Below are positions 8,375-17,534 of a DNA stretch of 64,000 nt, piece by piece. The position numbers were made by a program, and so were the translations under genes. Below the pieces are notes generated by a model, which searched no databases, was not told the DNA's origin, and worked only from the letters and a program-made list of their open reading frames with translations. The stretch is from an uncultured Bacilli bacterium (GTDB lineage Bacteria; Bacillota_I; Bacilli_A; RF39; UBA660): positions 90,402 through 154,401 of the forward strand of contig CAKPJX010000001.1 of assembly GCA_934163035.1 (NCBI GenBank). Direction: 5' to 3'. Position 1 is the stretch's first letter, and the number at the start of each line of letters is the position of its first letter.

Positions 8375-8920
8375 TTAACTTATAGGTATAGGTTTAGAAC
8401 AAATGCATGAACTATCAAACTTTTGATCACTCTGTTTATAGTTTTTAGTATCATCATCTCCACCAGTGAATAATGTACAATCTGCTCCACTACAAGTAAA
8501 ATTAGCATACTTTTGCTTTCCATCAATAGTCGTTAAAAATACGTAATATTTATATTCTTTGCTATCTTTTTTTACAACAACAAATGAATCATTAAAATTA
8601 TATTTTTTACCATCAGAAACACCAGATTCCTTATCAAGGCCAGAATTATCAGGTGTCTTATCAAACTCCTGATTCCTATTTAAATTATTCAAAGTATATA
8701 AAATACAATCAGTTTCATTAACAATTTTATCCTTATCTTCAGTTCTAAATCTATATTCTGCTAAAGACTGCATTCTTCTAGCATCATCAATATAATTAGA
8801 ATCCTTATTTTTATTTATTACTCCTACCATATTAGGTACCGATATAAGTATAAGAACTCCTATTACAACAACAGTTGCTAGTAACTCTACAAGAGTAAAG
8901 CCTTTATTATCTTTAATCAT
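8375..8920 (-). CDS. Type IV pilin-like protein
   Basis: 181 residues from ATG 8920, preceded by GGTGGTGAG; a longer frame from TTG 8935 is not supported. The N-terminus is a normal class III signal, MIKDNKGFTLVELL, cleaved after Gly by a prepilin peptidase that is not in this window, followed by one hydrophobic helix. The mature part has Cys pairs (NFTCSGADC, SSCICSKP). It follows another pilin gene by 19 bases in the same direction, so they are co-transcribed. The two probably build or prime a pilus or pseudopilus. No ATPase or membrane platform gene is in view. Confidence 0.85.
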   Translation of the reverse strand: MIKDNKGFTLVELLATVVVIGVLILISVPNMVGVINKNKDSNYIDDARRMQSLAEYRFRTEDKDKIVNETDCILYTLNNLNRNQEFDKTPDNSGLDKESGVSDGKKYNFNDSFVVVKKDSKEYKYYVFLTTIDGKQKYANFTCSGADCTLFTGGDDDTKNYKQSDQKFDSSCICSKPIPIS

Positions 8921-8939
8921 TAATCTCACCACCAATTGT

Positions 8940-9527
8940 TTAATATTTACTAATTGAATTTACACATAGTGTTGCATTTGAAAAAAAGTTATTTACCTTA
9001 TTCTTCAGATCACTAATATTTTTCAATTCACCACCAAATACATAAGCATTACTAAAATTTTCTATATTAATATCAGAACCATCAGAAGACGTTTTATTGA
9101 TATTTGCATCATTACTTATTTGTTGAAGATTAATTCCCCTATATCTATTATCACCATACTTTTCTACTAAATAAACATAATACTCATACTGTGGCATACT
9201 TTTTGTGTTATTTAAAGTTCTCTTAATCAAAACAAAGCTTTCATTTTTATCATATTCACCACCATTAGGAGCTTTTTTAAATTCACCACTTTTTAATCCA
9301 TTCATAGTTATAATCATACATTCTTCTTTAGCAAGTTTAACTACATTACCACTTCTAATTCTACTCTCTGCTAAAGTAACCATCTTTTTGGCATCCTCTC
9401 TATAAGTTTTATCCCTATTATTTGTTATAACTTTCATAATACTAGGAAGAGAAAAAGCTGTCATAATCCCCAATATAACAACAGCTGCTAATAACTCTAC
9501 TAACGTAAATCCCTTACTATTTTTCAT
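8940..9527 (-). CDS. Type IV pilin-like protein
   Basis: 195 residues with the class III signal MKNSKGFTLVELLA, then the hydrophobic stem and a globular domain ending in a Cys-containing tail (ATLCVNSI). GGTAGGTG precedes the ATG. It is the first gene of a two-gene pilin operon with the one at 8375-8920. It shares residue pattern with its neighbour (KTYREDAKKMVTLAESR against SNYIDDARRMQSLAEYR), so the two are paralogues and belong to a different subgroup from the two startless cassettes. Confidence 0.85.
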   Translation of the reverse strand: MKNSKGFTLVELLAAVVILGIMTAFSLPSIMKVITNNRDKTYREDAKKMVTLAESRIRSGNVVKLAKEECMIITMNGLKSGEFKKAPNGGEYDKNESFVLIKRTLNNTKSMPQYEYYVYLVEKYGDNRYRGINLQQISNDANINKTSSDGSDINIENFSNAYVFGGELKNISDLKNKVNNFFSNATLCVNSISKY

Positions 9528-9548
9528 ACCAACACCTACCTTAATTAA

Positions 9549-9557
9549 AGTATATCA
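9549..9557 (-). promoter_or_regulatory. Extended -10 promoter of the pilin operon
   Basis: The minus strand reads TG-A-TATACT, an extended -10 element about 20-30 bases before the pilin start codon. No good -35 is visible. Confidence 0.45.
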
Positions 9558-9610
9558 AAAAATACTTATTTTGTTTATATATTTATTCTTATTTTAAATA
9601 TATTTACACT

Positions 9611-10786
9611 TTATATATCTAATATTTTTTCTAAATTTTTAATTTCATCCATCGTCTTATCTGTAAAATATTCACTATTAAACATATGATCATATCTAAA
9701 TAAAGCAAATCCCTTACATTTTTTTAAGTTTCTAAGTATTATTACTTCTCTCATAATAATATTATTACTATTAAGCCATTCTTCCCTACCATTTTTAGCC
9801 CATAAATCAATAGATCCAACTTTATAAAAAGCTAAAGCAAAATAAAGTTCTACTTTATCACTACTAACTAACTTTCTCCATTCATTAACTGCCTCAACAA
9901 AAGATCTAGCTTCATTAAAAAAGCCATAATATACCTGAGGCATTAAAAAATCTACATACTCAGCACTCTTACCCCATTCTCTTACATCAGCAAATATCTT
10001 ACTATAATTATTATCTATATTACCATCTGGTGATACTCCAAACTTTTTATTATACTTTTTGCATACCTCATGTACTTTTTTTATCATATTATTAATAATC
10101 ATCAAATGATAATCATTCAAACTAATAGAATTATTCTCTATATTATTATTATAATCTTCTATATCTATATCACTATCTGGATAAAAATAATCATCAAATA
10201 ATATTCCATCTATATCATATTTACTAACTACTTCTCTAACTCCATCAACTATTAACTTTTCAACTTCACTTTTAGATGGATTAAAATAGATCCCATTACT
10301 AACATATAAAGTATCACTATCTATATACTTATAAGCTGGACTTTTATCACTTATACTACTAATATCAGTATTACTTCTAACTCTATATGGATTAATCCAT
10401 CCATATAATTGAATATTATTTTTATGAGCACATTCTATAAAATATTCTAATATATCATACCCTGGATCAACCCCCTCTTGCCCAGAGACCAAATAACTCC
10501 ATGGAAATATATCAGAATAGTATATAGCATCAGCAAAACTTCTGATTTGTAAAATAATCATATTAAAACCCATATTATTAATATTACTTATTATTTTATC
10601 TATTTCTTTTTTACTAGAATCTACATCTTTCCCCTTTAAATATCTACCAATTTCTATATAACTTACAAAAACACCTCTTTTTTCTTTTATTATCTTATTA
10701 CTTCTAACATCATCATTTTTATTAGATATACATAAAAGAGTAACTACTAAAAATATAATTACTAAAAATACCCCTATTTTTTTCAA
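9611..10786 (-). CDS. GHL10-family glycoside hydrolase-like protein (DUF187), membrane-anchored
   Basis: 391 residues starting at TTG 10786 behind GGTGAT. An N-terminal hydrophobic segment (about 4-21) is a signal anchor; the Cys after it (TLLC) is not a convincing lipobox. The rest is a TIM-barrel hydrolase-like domain with GVFVSYIE, MGFNMIILQIR, YGWINPYR, DGILFDDYFYP and FALFRYDH, typical of GHL10/DUF187. E. coli DigH of this family cleaves denuded peptidoglycan strands, so a wall-remodelling role is a reasonable inference. Adjacent acidic residues (LFDDY) are candidates for catalysis. It lies upstream of the pilin operon in the same direction but separated by a promoter. Confidence 0.8.
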   Translation of the reverse strand: MKKIGVFLVIIFLVVTLLCISNKNDDVRSNKIIKEKRGVFVSYIEIGRYLKGKDVDSSKKEIDKIISNINNMGFNMIILQIRSFADAIYYSDIFPWSYLVSGQEGVDPGYDILEYFIECAHKNNIQLYGWINPYRVRSNTDISSISDKSPAYKYIDSDTLYVSNGIYFNPSKSEVEKLIVDGVREVVSKYDIDGILFDDYFYPDSDIDIEDYNNNIENNSISLNDYHLMIINNMIKKVHEVCKKYNKKFGVSPDGNIDNNYSKIFADVREWGKSAEYVDFLMPQVYYGFFNEARSFVEAVNEWRKLVSSDKVELYFALAFYKVGSIDLWAKNGREEWLNSNNIIMREVIILRNLKKCKGFALFRYDHMFNSEYFTDKTMDEIKNLEKILDI

Positions 10787-10832
10787 TATAAATCACCATC
10801 TATTTTATAACATTATCCATCAAAATAATTTG

Positions 10833-11477
10833 TCAATTTATATTATCTTTTTTAATTAAAAATAATTTTTTCTTCTGATAAAAACCATAAAATATATCTT
10901 CTATATTATAATTTTCTTCTCTTAACTTCTTATATAACCATTCTCTATCTTTACCAATTTGTATCAAAACATCTTCTTGACATCTACCATCTATAATAAC
11001 AGGTAATGGATAAGTTCTATCTTTATCATCATCCTTTTTAAATACTGATAATTTACCACTAGTTTCGAGTATAGCATAATCAACTTCTTCTATTGATTTA
11101 ATTGATTTAGCTCTAAGTTGTGTTAATAAATCATCTAAATTATATCTTTGCTTTAACATCTCTTCAAAATTAATTTTACCTCTATTAATAATGATAGATG
11201 GTTCTCCATCTATTATATTTCTCATCTTATTACTTTTAATAGAAAGTCTAGAAGCTAAAATTTGTAAAACTACTAATACTGTTATTGGTATTATCGAAAG
11301 AAGCATACTATCCTTATAGTTTTCTATCGCTATAGCGGCAAGTTCTGCTATAAAAATAGATACAATAAAATCCATAATAGAAAGCTCCCCTATTTCCCTT
11401 TTCCCCATAACTCTATATACTACTGTAATTAATAAATAAAATAATAAACTTCTAATAAAAACAATAAAATAATCCAT
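10833..11477 (-). CDS. YetF/YkjA-like DUF421 membrane protein
   Basis: 214 residues from ATG 11477, chosen over GTG 11486 because AGGTGA lies 5 bases before the ATG and overlaps the GTG. Three membrane helices at the N-terminus (about 5-75) carry the family signature GKREIGELSIMDFI. A cytoplasmic part with the DUF421 motif DGEPSIIINRGKI and DLLTQLRAKSI follows. Proteins of this family occur in many Firmicutes, where some are linked to sporulation or germination (the spore-linked members are known from B. subtilis); the biochemical role is unknown. It is divergent from the TIGR04086-type membrane protein gene. Confidence 0.88.
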   Translation of the reverse strand: MDYFIVFIRSLLFYLLITVVYRVMGKREIGELSIMDFIVSIFIAELAAIAIENYKDSMLLSIIPITVLVVLQILASRLSIKSNKMRNIIDGEPSIIINRGKINFEEMLKQRYNLDDLLTQLRAKSIKSIEEVDYAILETSGKLSVFKKDDDKDRTYPLPVIIDGRCQEDVLIQIGKDREWLYKKLREENYNIEDIFYGFYQKKKLFLIKKDNIN

Positions 11478-11553
11478 ACTATTCACCTATATTTATAGTG
11501 AGTTAAATCATATTTTTTTATACATAAACATAACTTTAATTAGAGGTGAAAAC

Positions 11554-11919
11554 ATGTCTTATTTAAAAAAATACGGTTTAAGACTAATTTATACAATTAT
11601 ATCTATTTTATTATCTATCCTTTTAATAACAACACTTTATTATTTTAATATTATAAATGGAACTACATACTCTATATTAAAGATAGTAATAATTTTATTA
11701 AATATATTTATAAGTAGCTTTATCCTAGGAAAGAAAGCTACTAGTAAAGGTTTTCTAGAAGGTATAAAATTATCTGTTATTATCATCCCAATATTTATAA
11801 TACTAGCTCTTCTTACTAATGAAGTATTAAAACTCAGAGTAATAATTTATTATATAATTATTCTTATTACTTCAACCTTTGGTAGTATGGTTGGTATAAG
11901 TAGAAAAAAAGAATCTTAA
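11554..11919 (+). CDS. YrzE/TIGR04086-like small membrane protein
   Basis: 121 residues, almost entirely hydrophobic, with four predicted membrane helices (about 10-30, 40-60, 72-90, 97-115). It ends in a basic tail (SRKKES). GAGGTG lies 6 bases before ATG 11554. Length, topology and the FILGKKATSKGFLEG segment fit the TIGR04086 family (B. subtilis YrzE), whose function is unknown. The stop codon lies within a bidirectional terminator shared with trmK. Confidence 0.75.
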   Translation: MSYLKKYGLRLIYTIISILLSILLITTLYYFNIINGTTYSILKIVIILLNIFISSFILGKKATSKGFLEGIKLSVIIIPIFIILALLTNEVLKLRVIIYYIIILITSTFGSMVGISRKKES

Positions 11920-11930
11920 ACCAAGATTCT
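11910..11930. terminator. Bidirectional terminator
   Basis: AGAATCTT (11910-11917) pairs with AAGATTCT (11923-11930), flanked by seven A on one side and seven T on the other. It overlaps the stop codons of both convergent genes. Confidence 0.9.
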
Positions 11931-12606
11931 ATTTTTTTATAATATCTAATTCTTTTTCTAACATTTTTATTTCTCTTTTTAAGAAAAATTTCTTAAGTCT
12001 ATAATTATTAGGAAGCATCTTAACAAGTATTCTTCTAGATACAAATTCTCTTGTATAGTATTCTCTAAATAAATTATCTTTTTTAGTTAAGAATACTGGT
12101 CCAAAGAAATATTCTTTTTTATTATACTTTTTATGTCCTCTTTTTAGTTTTATTACTTGATAAATAAATTTACCATCTTTAACAAACACCTCATCATCAA
12201 TATAAAATCCTCTATGACATAAATATTTTTTTACATCTATTTGATAATTATTTGGACTTATAATAATTGTTTTAATTTTTTTTAACACGTCTATATTTTT
12301 ATTAAAAATGCCTATCATATTTCTGCCACCCATACCAGAAATAATTACAGTATCTACTTCTTCACTATATGTATCTAGCCCATCCCCAAGTCTAGTCTCT
12401 ATCACTCCTTCAAGGTGCTCTCTTTTTATATTGTTCTTAGCTTGTTGTAATGGTCCTTCTAATATATCTGATGCTATTGCTTTAATGTTTTTCTTTTGCT
12501 TAACTAAATAAATATCTAAGAAGGCATGGTCACAACCTACATCTAAACAAAAAGAGTTAGCCTCAACTAAATCTCCAATTGTCTTTAATCTCTCATTAAT
12601 TTTCAT
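11929..12606 (-). CDS. trmK: tRNA (adenine22-N1)-methyltransferase
   Basis: 225 residues. It uses S-adenosylmethionine to methylate A22 of tRNA. The Rossmann methyltransferase motif is FCLDVGCDHAFLDI (about 18-31), followed by the family motifs GDGL, IISGMGGR and ISPNN. The C-terminal helical domain (KRGHKKYNKK... LEKELDIIKK) is of usual size. The start codon overlaps the rpoD stop by one base (TAATG), which suggests translational coupling. The rpoD-trmK order is the same as in other Bacilli and supports the name. Confidence 0.93.
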   Translation of the reverse strand: MKINERLKTIGDLVEANSFCLDVGCDHAFLDIYLVKQKKNIKAIASDILEGPLQQAKNNIKREHLEGVIETRLGDGLDTYSEEVDTVIISGMGGRNMIGIFNKNIDVLKKIKTIIISPNNYQIDVKKYLCHRGFYIDDEVFVKDGKFIYQVIKLKRGHKKYNKKEYFFGPVFLTKKDNLFREYYTREFVSRRILVKMLPNNYRLKKFFLKREIKMLEKELDIIKK

Positions 12607-13700
12607 TAGTCAGTTAAAAAATCCTTTAATTTTCTAGAACGAGATGGGTGTCTCAACTTTCTAAGTGCCTTAGCTTCAATTTGTCTAATTCTCTCACGTG
12701 TAACACCAAAGATTTGACCAACTTCCTCAAGAGTTCTACACTGACCATCATCAAGACCAAATCTAAGTCTCAAAACCTTTTCTTCTCTATCAGTTAAAGT
12801 AGCTAAAACTCCACTAAGCTCTTCTTTTAACATTTCAACAGTAGCATATTCCTCTGGCCCCATAGTTCTCTCATCTGGTACGAAATCACCTAAATGTGAA
12901 TCATCTTCTTCACCAATTGGTGTCTCAAGGGAAACAGGATCTTGACTAATCTTATAAACTTCTCTAACTTTATCTATAGTAATACCTAATTTTTTAGCAA
13001 TCTCATCATCAGTTGGTTCACGGTTTAACTCCTGTGTTAATTGTCTTTGTACACGAGCTAATTTATTTATAGTTTCAACCATATGTACTGGAACACGAAT
13101 AGTTCTGGCTTGATCAGCAATAGCTCTAGTTATAGCCTGTCTAATCCACCATGTAGCATATGTAGAAAACTTATATCCCTTAGTAGGATCAAATTTATCA
13201 ACTGCTTTCATAAGACCTATATTACCTTCTTGAATTAAATCAAGAAATAACATTCCACGTCCAACATATCTTTTAGCAATACTAACAACTAAACGAAGAT
13301 TAGATTCAGCAAGAAGTCTTTTAGCTTCTTCATCACCCTCTTCAGCCCTTTTAGCATACTCAAACTCCTCATCAGATGTAAGTAAGTTAATTCTACCAAT
13401 TTCCTTTAAATACATTCTGACAGGATCATTAATTTTTACATCTTTAGATAATGTAATATTTTCAACAGAAACATCAGGTGTAATCTCTTCTCCACTAGCT
13501 TCATCATCACTACCATCTTCAGAAACAATATCAATATTAGCTTCAACTAAAGTATTATATAAATCATCAAGTGAATCACTATCAATATCAAGACCTTTTA
13601 ATTCATTAGCCAACTGTTCATAAGTAATAAATCCCTGTTTCTTACCAAGCGCTAGTAATTTTTCTTTTCTTTGATCTAATGTTTTAATCTCTCCAACCAT
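12606..13700 (-). CDS. rpoD: Primary sigma factor RpoD (SigA)
   Basis: 364 residues. It directs RNA polymerase to housekeeping promoters. Region 1.1 is short and acidic ([10 protein letters not shown]), region 1.2 starts at [11 protein letters not shown], and region 2 contains the core-binding and -10 residues ([28 protein letters not shown]). Region 3 has [12 protein letters not shown], and region 4 ends with [17 protein letters not shown]. Its ribosome-binding site GGGAG lies within the last codons of dnaG, 2 bases away. dnaG-rpoD-trmK form one operon. It coexists with a second large sigma-70 protein at 49.9-51.9 kb. Confidence 0.97.
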   Translation of the reverse strand: MVGEIKTLDQRKEKLLALGKKQGFITYEQLANELKGLDIDSDSLDDLYNTLVEANIDIVSEDGSDDEASGEEITPDVSVENITLSKDVKINDPVRMYLKEIGRINLLTSDEEFEYAKRAEEGDEEAKRLLAESNLRLVVSIAKRYVGRGMLFLDLIQEGNIGLMKAVDKFDPTKGYKFSTYATWWIRQAITRAIADQARTIRVPVHMVETINKLARVQRQLTQELNREPTDDEIAKKLGITIDKVREVYKISQDPVSLETPIGEEDDSHLGDFVPDERTMGPEEYATVEMLKEELSGVLATLTDREEKVLRLRFGLDDGQCRTLEEVGQIFGVTRERIRQIEAKALRKLRHPSRSRKLKDFLTD

Positions 13701-13702
13701 AT

Positions 13703-15424
13703 CTATTCTCCCATTCTTAACTTTCTAATCTTATCGCCTATTTTAGCCATTTCTAAAGGATCCGTCTCTTTCTTCATCAAAGCTTCTAATCGATCAATTT
13801 CAAGTCTTAAACGATACTCATTAATAACTTCAAAATACTTAAACAACTCTTCCTTAGTAGTAGTCTCTATATAATCTTCTGCTAATATTGAATTAAGCAA
13901 AGTCAAAATATCTTCCTTTTCACTAACATAAGTATAAAAATCAGCTATATTAATCTTTCCATACTTCTCATAATAATAAGTAATCTCACTAGCTAAAATT
14001 CTAGCCTTATCTGTAGGAAAGAAAACTCTCTCATTGGAAACTTGACTAATAACCCAATCATTATTAAGCATAAAATAAAGGACTTGTTCTACTGCTTTAT
14101 CATATTTAGTTTTTTTATTTTGAGGTTTTTTAACTAAAATTGGTTTCGCTTTAGGAGCTTTTTTACTTTTTATATCACTAAAGCGTTTTTCCAGTGTATT
14201 ATATCCTATATCGAATTCTTTTGCAAGCTTTTTAAGTACTATTTCTATTCTAATTTCATCATCTATTTTACTAGTCTCTTCTAAAACTGTATTAATATAA
14301 TTAGCTTTTTCTAAATCACTTCTAAAATCAACCTGTTCCTTTAATTTATTAATTTTATAATCATTATAGTTAATAGCACTATCTATTAAACTTATAAATC
14401 TTTCTCCACCATGTTTTAATATAAAAGTATCCGGATCATCATCATCTGGTAAAGATATAACTTTTACTTCTATTCCCTTATTAAATAATATTTCTCCATT
14501 ATTTAATGCTGCATGAACTCCTGGACTATCCCCATCTAAACATAAAATTATATTTTTAGATAATCTTTTCAATAGATTTATCTGTTCATTAGTTAAAGCT
14601 GTTCCCATTAAAGCAACCGTATTCTTAACGCCAATACTCCATGCCCTAATAACATCCATAAAACCTTCCATTACAATAACAGACTTAGCTCTTCTACACT
14701 CTTCAATAGCTTTATGGTAATGATATAAAATTTCTCCCTTTTTAAATATATCTGTCTCTTTAGTATTTAAATATTTATTTTGCAGATTATCTTTATAAAT
14801 TCTACCACTAAATCCAACACATCTACCAACTGGATCATATAATGGAAACATAATTCTATCATTATAAATATCATGACTATCATTTGCTAGACCAATCTTA
14901 TTTAATTCTACTAAGGAATATCCCTTCGTAGTTAACAAATTACATAAGTCATCTCTCTTATCAATAGAAAGACCAATCTCAAATTCTTTTATTAAATCTT
15001 CATCTATACTTCGCTTTCTTAAATAACTTCTAGCATTTCTTCCTAAAGAACTAAGTAAATTATTTTGATAATACTTAACAGATAAATTATAGGCATCATA
15101 TAATTTATCATATTTAGTTACTTTTTTATTGATCTTAATATTAGAAACATTTATACCTAATCTATCACCTAATGAAACTAAAACTTCTCTAAATTCCATA
15201 TGATCATAATTCATTAAAAACGTAAAAACATTTCCTGTTGCATGACAAGAAAAACATGTATATATCTGTTTTTCTCTAGATACACAAAGTGAAGGATTTG
15301 AATCATCATGAAAAGGACAAACTCCAAAGAAGTTTTTCCCTCTCGCAACAAGTGGTATTCTCTCCCCAATGATGTCAACAATATCAGTCTTCTGTCTTAT
15401 TTCATTAACTAAATCCTGATTCAT
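13703..15424 (-). CDS. dnaG: DNA primase
   Basis: 573 residues. It makes RNA primers for DNA replication together with the DnaB helicase. The CHC2 zinc finger is at about 37-62 ([10 protein letters not shown], then CFSC). The RNA-polymerase/TOPRIM part has [11 protein letters not shown], the metal-binding LCLDGDSPG and DDDDPDTF. The C-terminal helicase-binding part is present, so length is normal. GAGGTGATGTT precedes the ATG. It is first of the dnaG-rpoD-trmK group, downstream of a small unknown gene. Confidence 0.97.
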   Translation of the reverse strand: MNQDLVNEIRQKTDIVDIIGERIPLVARGKNFFGVCPFHDDSNPSLCVSREKQIYTCFSCHATGNVFTFLMNYDHMEFREVLVSLGDRLGINVSNIKINKKVTKYDKLYDAYNLSVKYYQNNLLSSLGRNARSYLRKRSIDEDLIKEFEIGLSIDKRDDLCNLLTTKGYSLVELNKIGLANDSHDIYNDRIMFPLYDPVGRCVGFSGRIYKDNLQNKYLNTKETDIFKKGEILYHYHKAIEECRRAKSVIVMEGFMDVIRAWSIGVKNTVALMGTALTNEQINLLKRLSKNIILCLDGDSPGVHAALNNGEILFNKGIEVKVISLPDDDDPDTFILKHGGERFISLIDSAINYNDYKINKLKEQVDFRSDLEKANYINTVLEETSKIDDEIRIEIVLKKLAKEFDIGYNTLEKRFSDIKSKKAPKAKPILVKKPQNKKTKYDKAVEQVLYFMLNNDWVISQVSNERVFFPTDKARILASEITYYYEKYGKINIADFYTYVSEKEDILTLLNSILAEDYIETTTKEELFKYFEVINEYRLRLEIDRLEALMKKETDPLEMAKIGDKIRKLRMGE

Positions 15425-15447
15425 AACATCACCTCACATAACAACCA

Positions 15448-15957
15448 TTATTTCTTTACCTTCTGAAAACCTTTTCTAAGCTTACCAATTCTTTCTCTAA
15501 AGAAATTATCAACTGATTCTCTATCATCAACCATATTAGAACTAAAAGGCGTTCTATTATAGGATGCTTCTATCTTTCCCCTACACTCAATTAAATAATC
15601 AAAGTTGGAACAATATTTAACTTCCAAAAAATAAGCCAATTTATATACTTCTCCATAATTATCCTTAGTAACAATATTCCTAAGAGAATTATCATACTCA
15701 TAAAACTGATCACACAACTCACCATGTTTACTACAAAGATTAATATTTTCCTGATAATACTCTGGAGAATATCTCAATCCCATACTTTTTAAAATACTAG
15801 CTAAAACTTTTAATCTTTTTAACTTTGAAGTTGTTATAATTGCTTCTCTTTTTTGATCACATAAATTAAATCCAATTAAATCTAAATATTCTCTAACACA
15901 TTCATAATCAATATCATCATCAAATTCTATACTATTAAATTCTTCCAAAATCCCCAT
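15448..15957 (-). CDS. Hypothetical protein between yqeH and dnaG
   Basis: 169 residues that I do not recognise. It is soluble, without membrane segments. The N-terminal half is acidic and helical (EEFNSIEFDDDIDYECVREYL), with five Cys scattered through the protein but no zinc-finger spacing. The C-terminus is basic (RIGKLRKGFQKVKK). It lies 13 bases downstream of yqeH and 23 upstream of dnaG, all in the same direction, so it is probably co-transcribed. Context hints at replication or ribosome assembly, but nothing in the sequence proves it. Confidence 0.75.
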   Translation of the reverse strand: MGILEEFNSIEFDDDIDYECVREYLDLIGFNLCDQKREAIITTSKLKRLKVLASILKSMGLRYSPEYYQENINLCSKHGELCDQFYEYDNSLRNIVTKDNYGEVYKLAYFLEVKYCSNFDYLIECRGKIEASYNRTPFSSNMVDDRESVDNFFRERIGKLRKGFQKVKK

Positions 15958-15970
15958 CTAAATTACCCCA

Positions 15971-16981
15971 CTATATTAATGACTTTCTTAAATATACATC
16001 AACATCTTTATTAATATATACATCAACTATTCCCTTATTAACTATCTTAACAAAGCCCATTCCTTTAATAACTAAATCTTCTCCATACTTAACTTGAAAA
16101 GTCTTTTTACTTAAATCTTTTAATTTATCATTATTAAATAAATTAAGTAATCTTTTAACATTCAAATCATTAGATACAAATACTGTAAAACTATTTCTTT
16201 CACCATCAACATAATCTAATCTAACTAAATCTTCAATTATTATAGATTGATTCTTTCTAAGTTGATAAGTCCTAGGCTTTATAGTTTTCTTAGGAGACAT
16301 TTTTTTAATCATATTAGAATCAACAAAGTTAAGAATAGAACCACTATCTACTAAACCTGGAGTATCAATAAATGTTAAATGATCATCAAGTTTTATCTTA
16401 ACTGTATTTAATGTTGTAGAAGGTAGTGATGACATTGTAAGTTTTGGCTCCAAATCAGAATAGTTCGCAACAAGATTATTAATTAAGCTACTCTTACCAG
16501 CATTCGTATTACCAACCACATAAACATTAGAAGATGTCTGATAATATTTAATTCTCTTCAACAAGTAATCAGTATTATAATTCTTATAAGTACTAACAAC
16601 AATAATTTCTTCAAAAATATTTTTATTACTATCTAAGTATTGTATTAATTTCTCATCTTTAACAGACTTATCAAATATATCTTTTTTATTTAAAACTAAA
16701 ATAATTTTATTTGAAACTATATCTCTAATATTTTGTATATCTTTTTCTAAATTAAGTAAATCAGTAACATATAAAACCAAATCTTTAGTATCAGAAACAG
16801 CTCTTAGTATGTTTAAGTACTCCTCATTAGATTTAACTACCATCTGATATTCACCATAATTTTTCATTCTAAAACATCTTTGACAGAAATCATTTTCTAA
16901 ACTAGTAGTATAACCCTCTTGTAAAATATTTTGATCTTGTAAACTAACTCCGCATCCTAAACATTTTTTTAAATTATTCAT
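15971..16981 (-). CDS. yqeH: Ribosome biogenesis GTPase YqeH
   Basis: 336 residues from ATG 16981. The longer TTG start at 16999 is not favoured, because GAGGTAAG lies correctly before this ATG. It is a circularly permuted GTPase acting in 30S subunit assembly. An N-terminal treble-clef zinc finger (CLGC at about 8, CQRC at about 33) precedes the G4 motif NKKD, then G1 GNTNAGKSS and G3 DTPG, in the permuted order. The C-terminal RNA-binding-like domain is present. The start overlaps the yqeG stop by 8 bases; yqeG-yqeH is a conserved Firmicutes pair. Confidence 0.95.
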   Translation of the reverse strand: MNNLKKCLGCGVSLQDQNILQEGYTTSLENDFCQRCFRMKNYGEYQMVVKSNEEYLNILRAVSDTKDLVLYVTDLLNLEKDIQNIRDIVSNKIILVLNKKDIFDKSVKDEKLIQYLDSNKNIFEEIIVVSTYKNYNTDYLLKRIKYYQTSSNVYVVGNTNAGKSSLINNLVANYSDLEPKLTMSSLPSTTLNTVKIKLDDHLTFIDTPGLVDSGSILNFVDSNMIKKMSPKKTIKPRTYQLRKNQSIIIEDLVRLDYVDGERNSFTVFVSNDLNVKRLLNLFNNDKLKDLSKKTFQVKYGEDLVIKGMGFVKIVNKGIVDVYINKDVDVYLRKSLI

Positions 16982-17492
16982 AATACTTACCTCGCTCAAA
17001 CAAGCCTTTCTTCATATAATTATTAACAATAATTTTCTCAATTTTTCTATTAAGACTTGTTATTTTTAAATCCTTTTCTCCCATAGGATCAACCAAAATT
17101 GTTTTTATACCAAAACGATTCCCAGAAAAGACATCAGTAACAATTTGATCTCCTATCATTACCATTTCACTCTTTTTTAAGTCATATTTTCTTCTAATAG
17201 TAAAAAGCCCCTTTATTGATGGCTTTAAGCTAAAACTTGCTCCAAATATACCAAGTTCTTCAACATAAGGTTTAATTCTTTTAAAGGTATTATTAGAACA
17301 TATAACTATTAAAAAGTCTTTTTTCAATTCATTAATAAGCTTTTTACTCTTACTAGGACATCTTTTATGATCAATTAATCCCAATGTATTATCCAAATCA
17401 AAAATTAAGCATTTTATTCCCTCTTTTTTTAATTTGTCATAGTCAATATCAAATATATTCTTTTTATATATACTAGGTTTAAAAATATGCAT
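16974..17492 (-). CDS. yqeG: YqeG-family HAD phosphatase (PgpP-like)
   Basis: 172 residues. The HAD motifs are visible: motif I FDLDNTL (nucleophile D at about 33), motif II VICSN, the Lys of SLKPSIKG, and motif IV VMIGDQIVTDV. Members of this family (YqeG, PgpP, yeast Gep4) dephosphorylate phosphatidylglycerolphosphate in phosphatidylglycerol synthesis; this substrate is inferred from the family. GGTGATGTC precedes the ATG. It overlaps yqeH by 8 bases. Confidence 0.88.
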   Translation of the reverse strand: MHIFKPSIYKKNIFDIDYDKLKKEGIKCLIFDLDNTLGLIDHKRCPSKSKKLINELKKDFLIVICSNNTFKRIKPYVEELGIFGASFSLKPSIKGLFTIRRKYDLKKSEMVMIGDQIVTDVFSGNRFGIKTILVDPMGEKDLKITSLNRKIEKIIVNNYMKKGLFERGKYYE

Positions 17493-17534
17493 GACATCAC
17501 CGCCCTATATTATATAACATTTTTTCCAAACAGT

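Noticed and set aside
4679..8935. Diversity-generating retroelement acting on the pilins
   Set aside because: No reverse transcriptase or template repeat with adenine-specific changes is visible.
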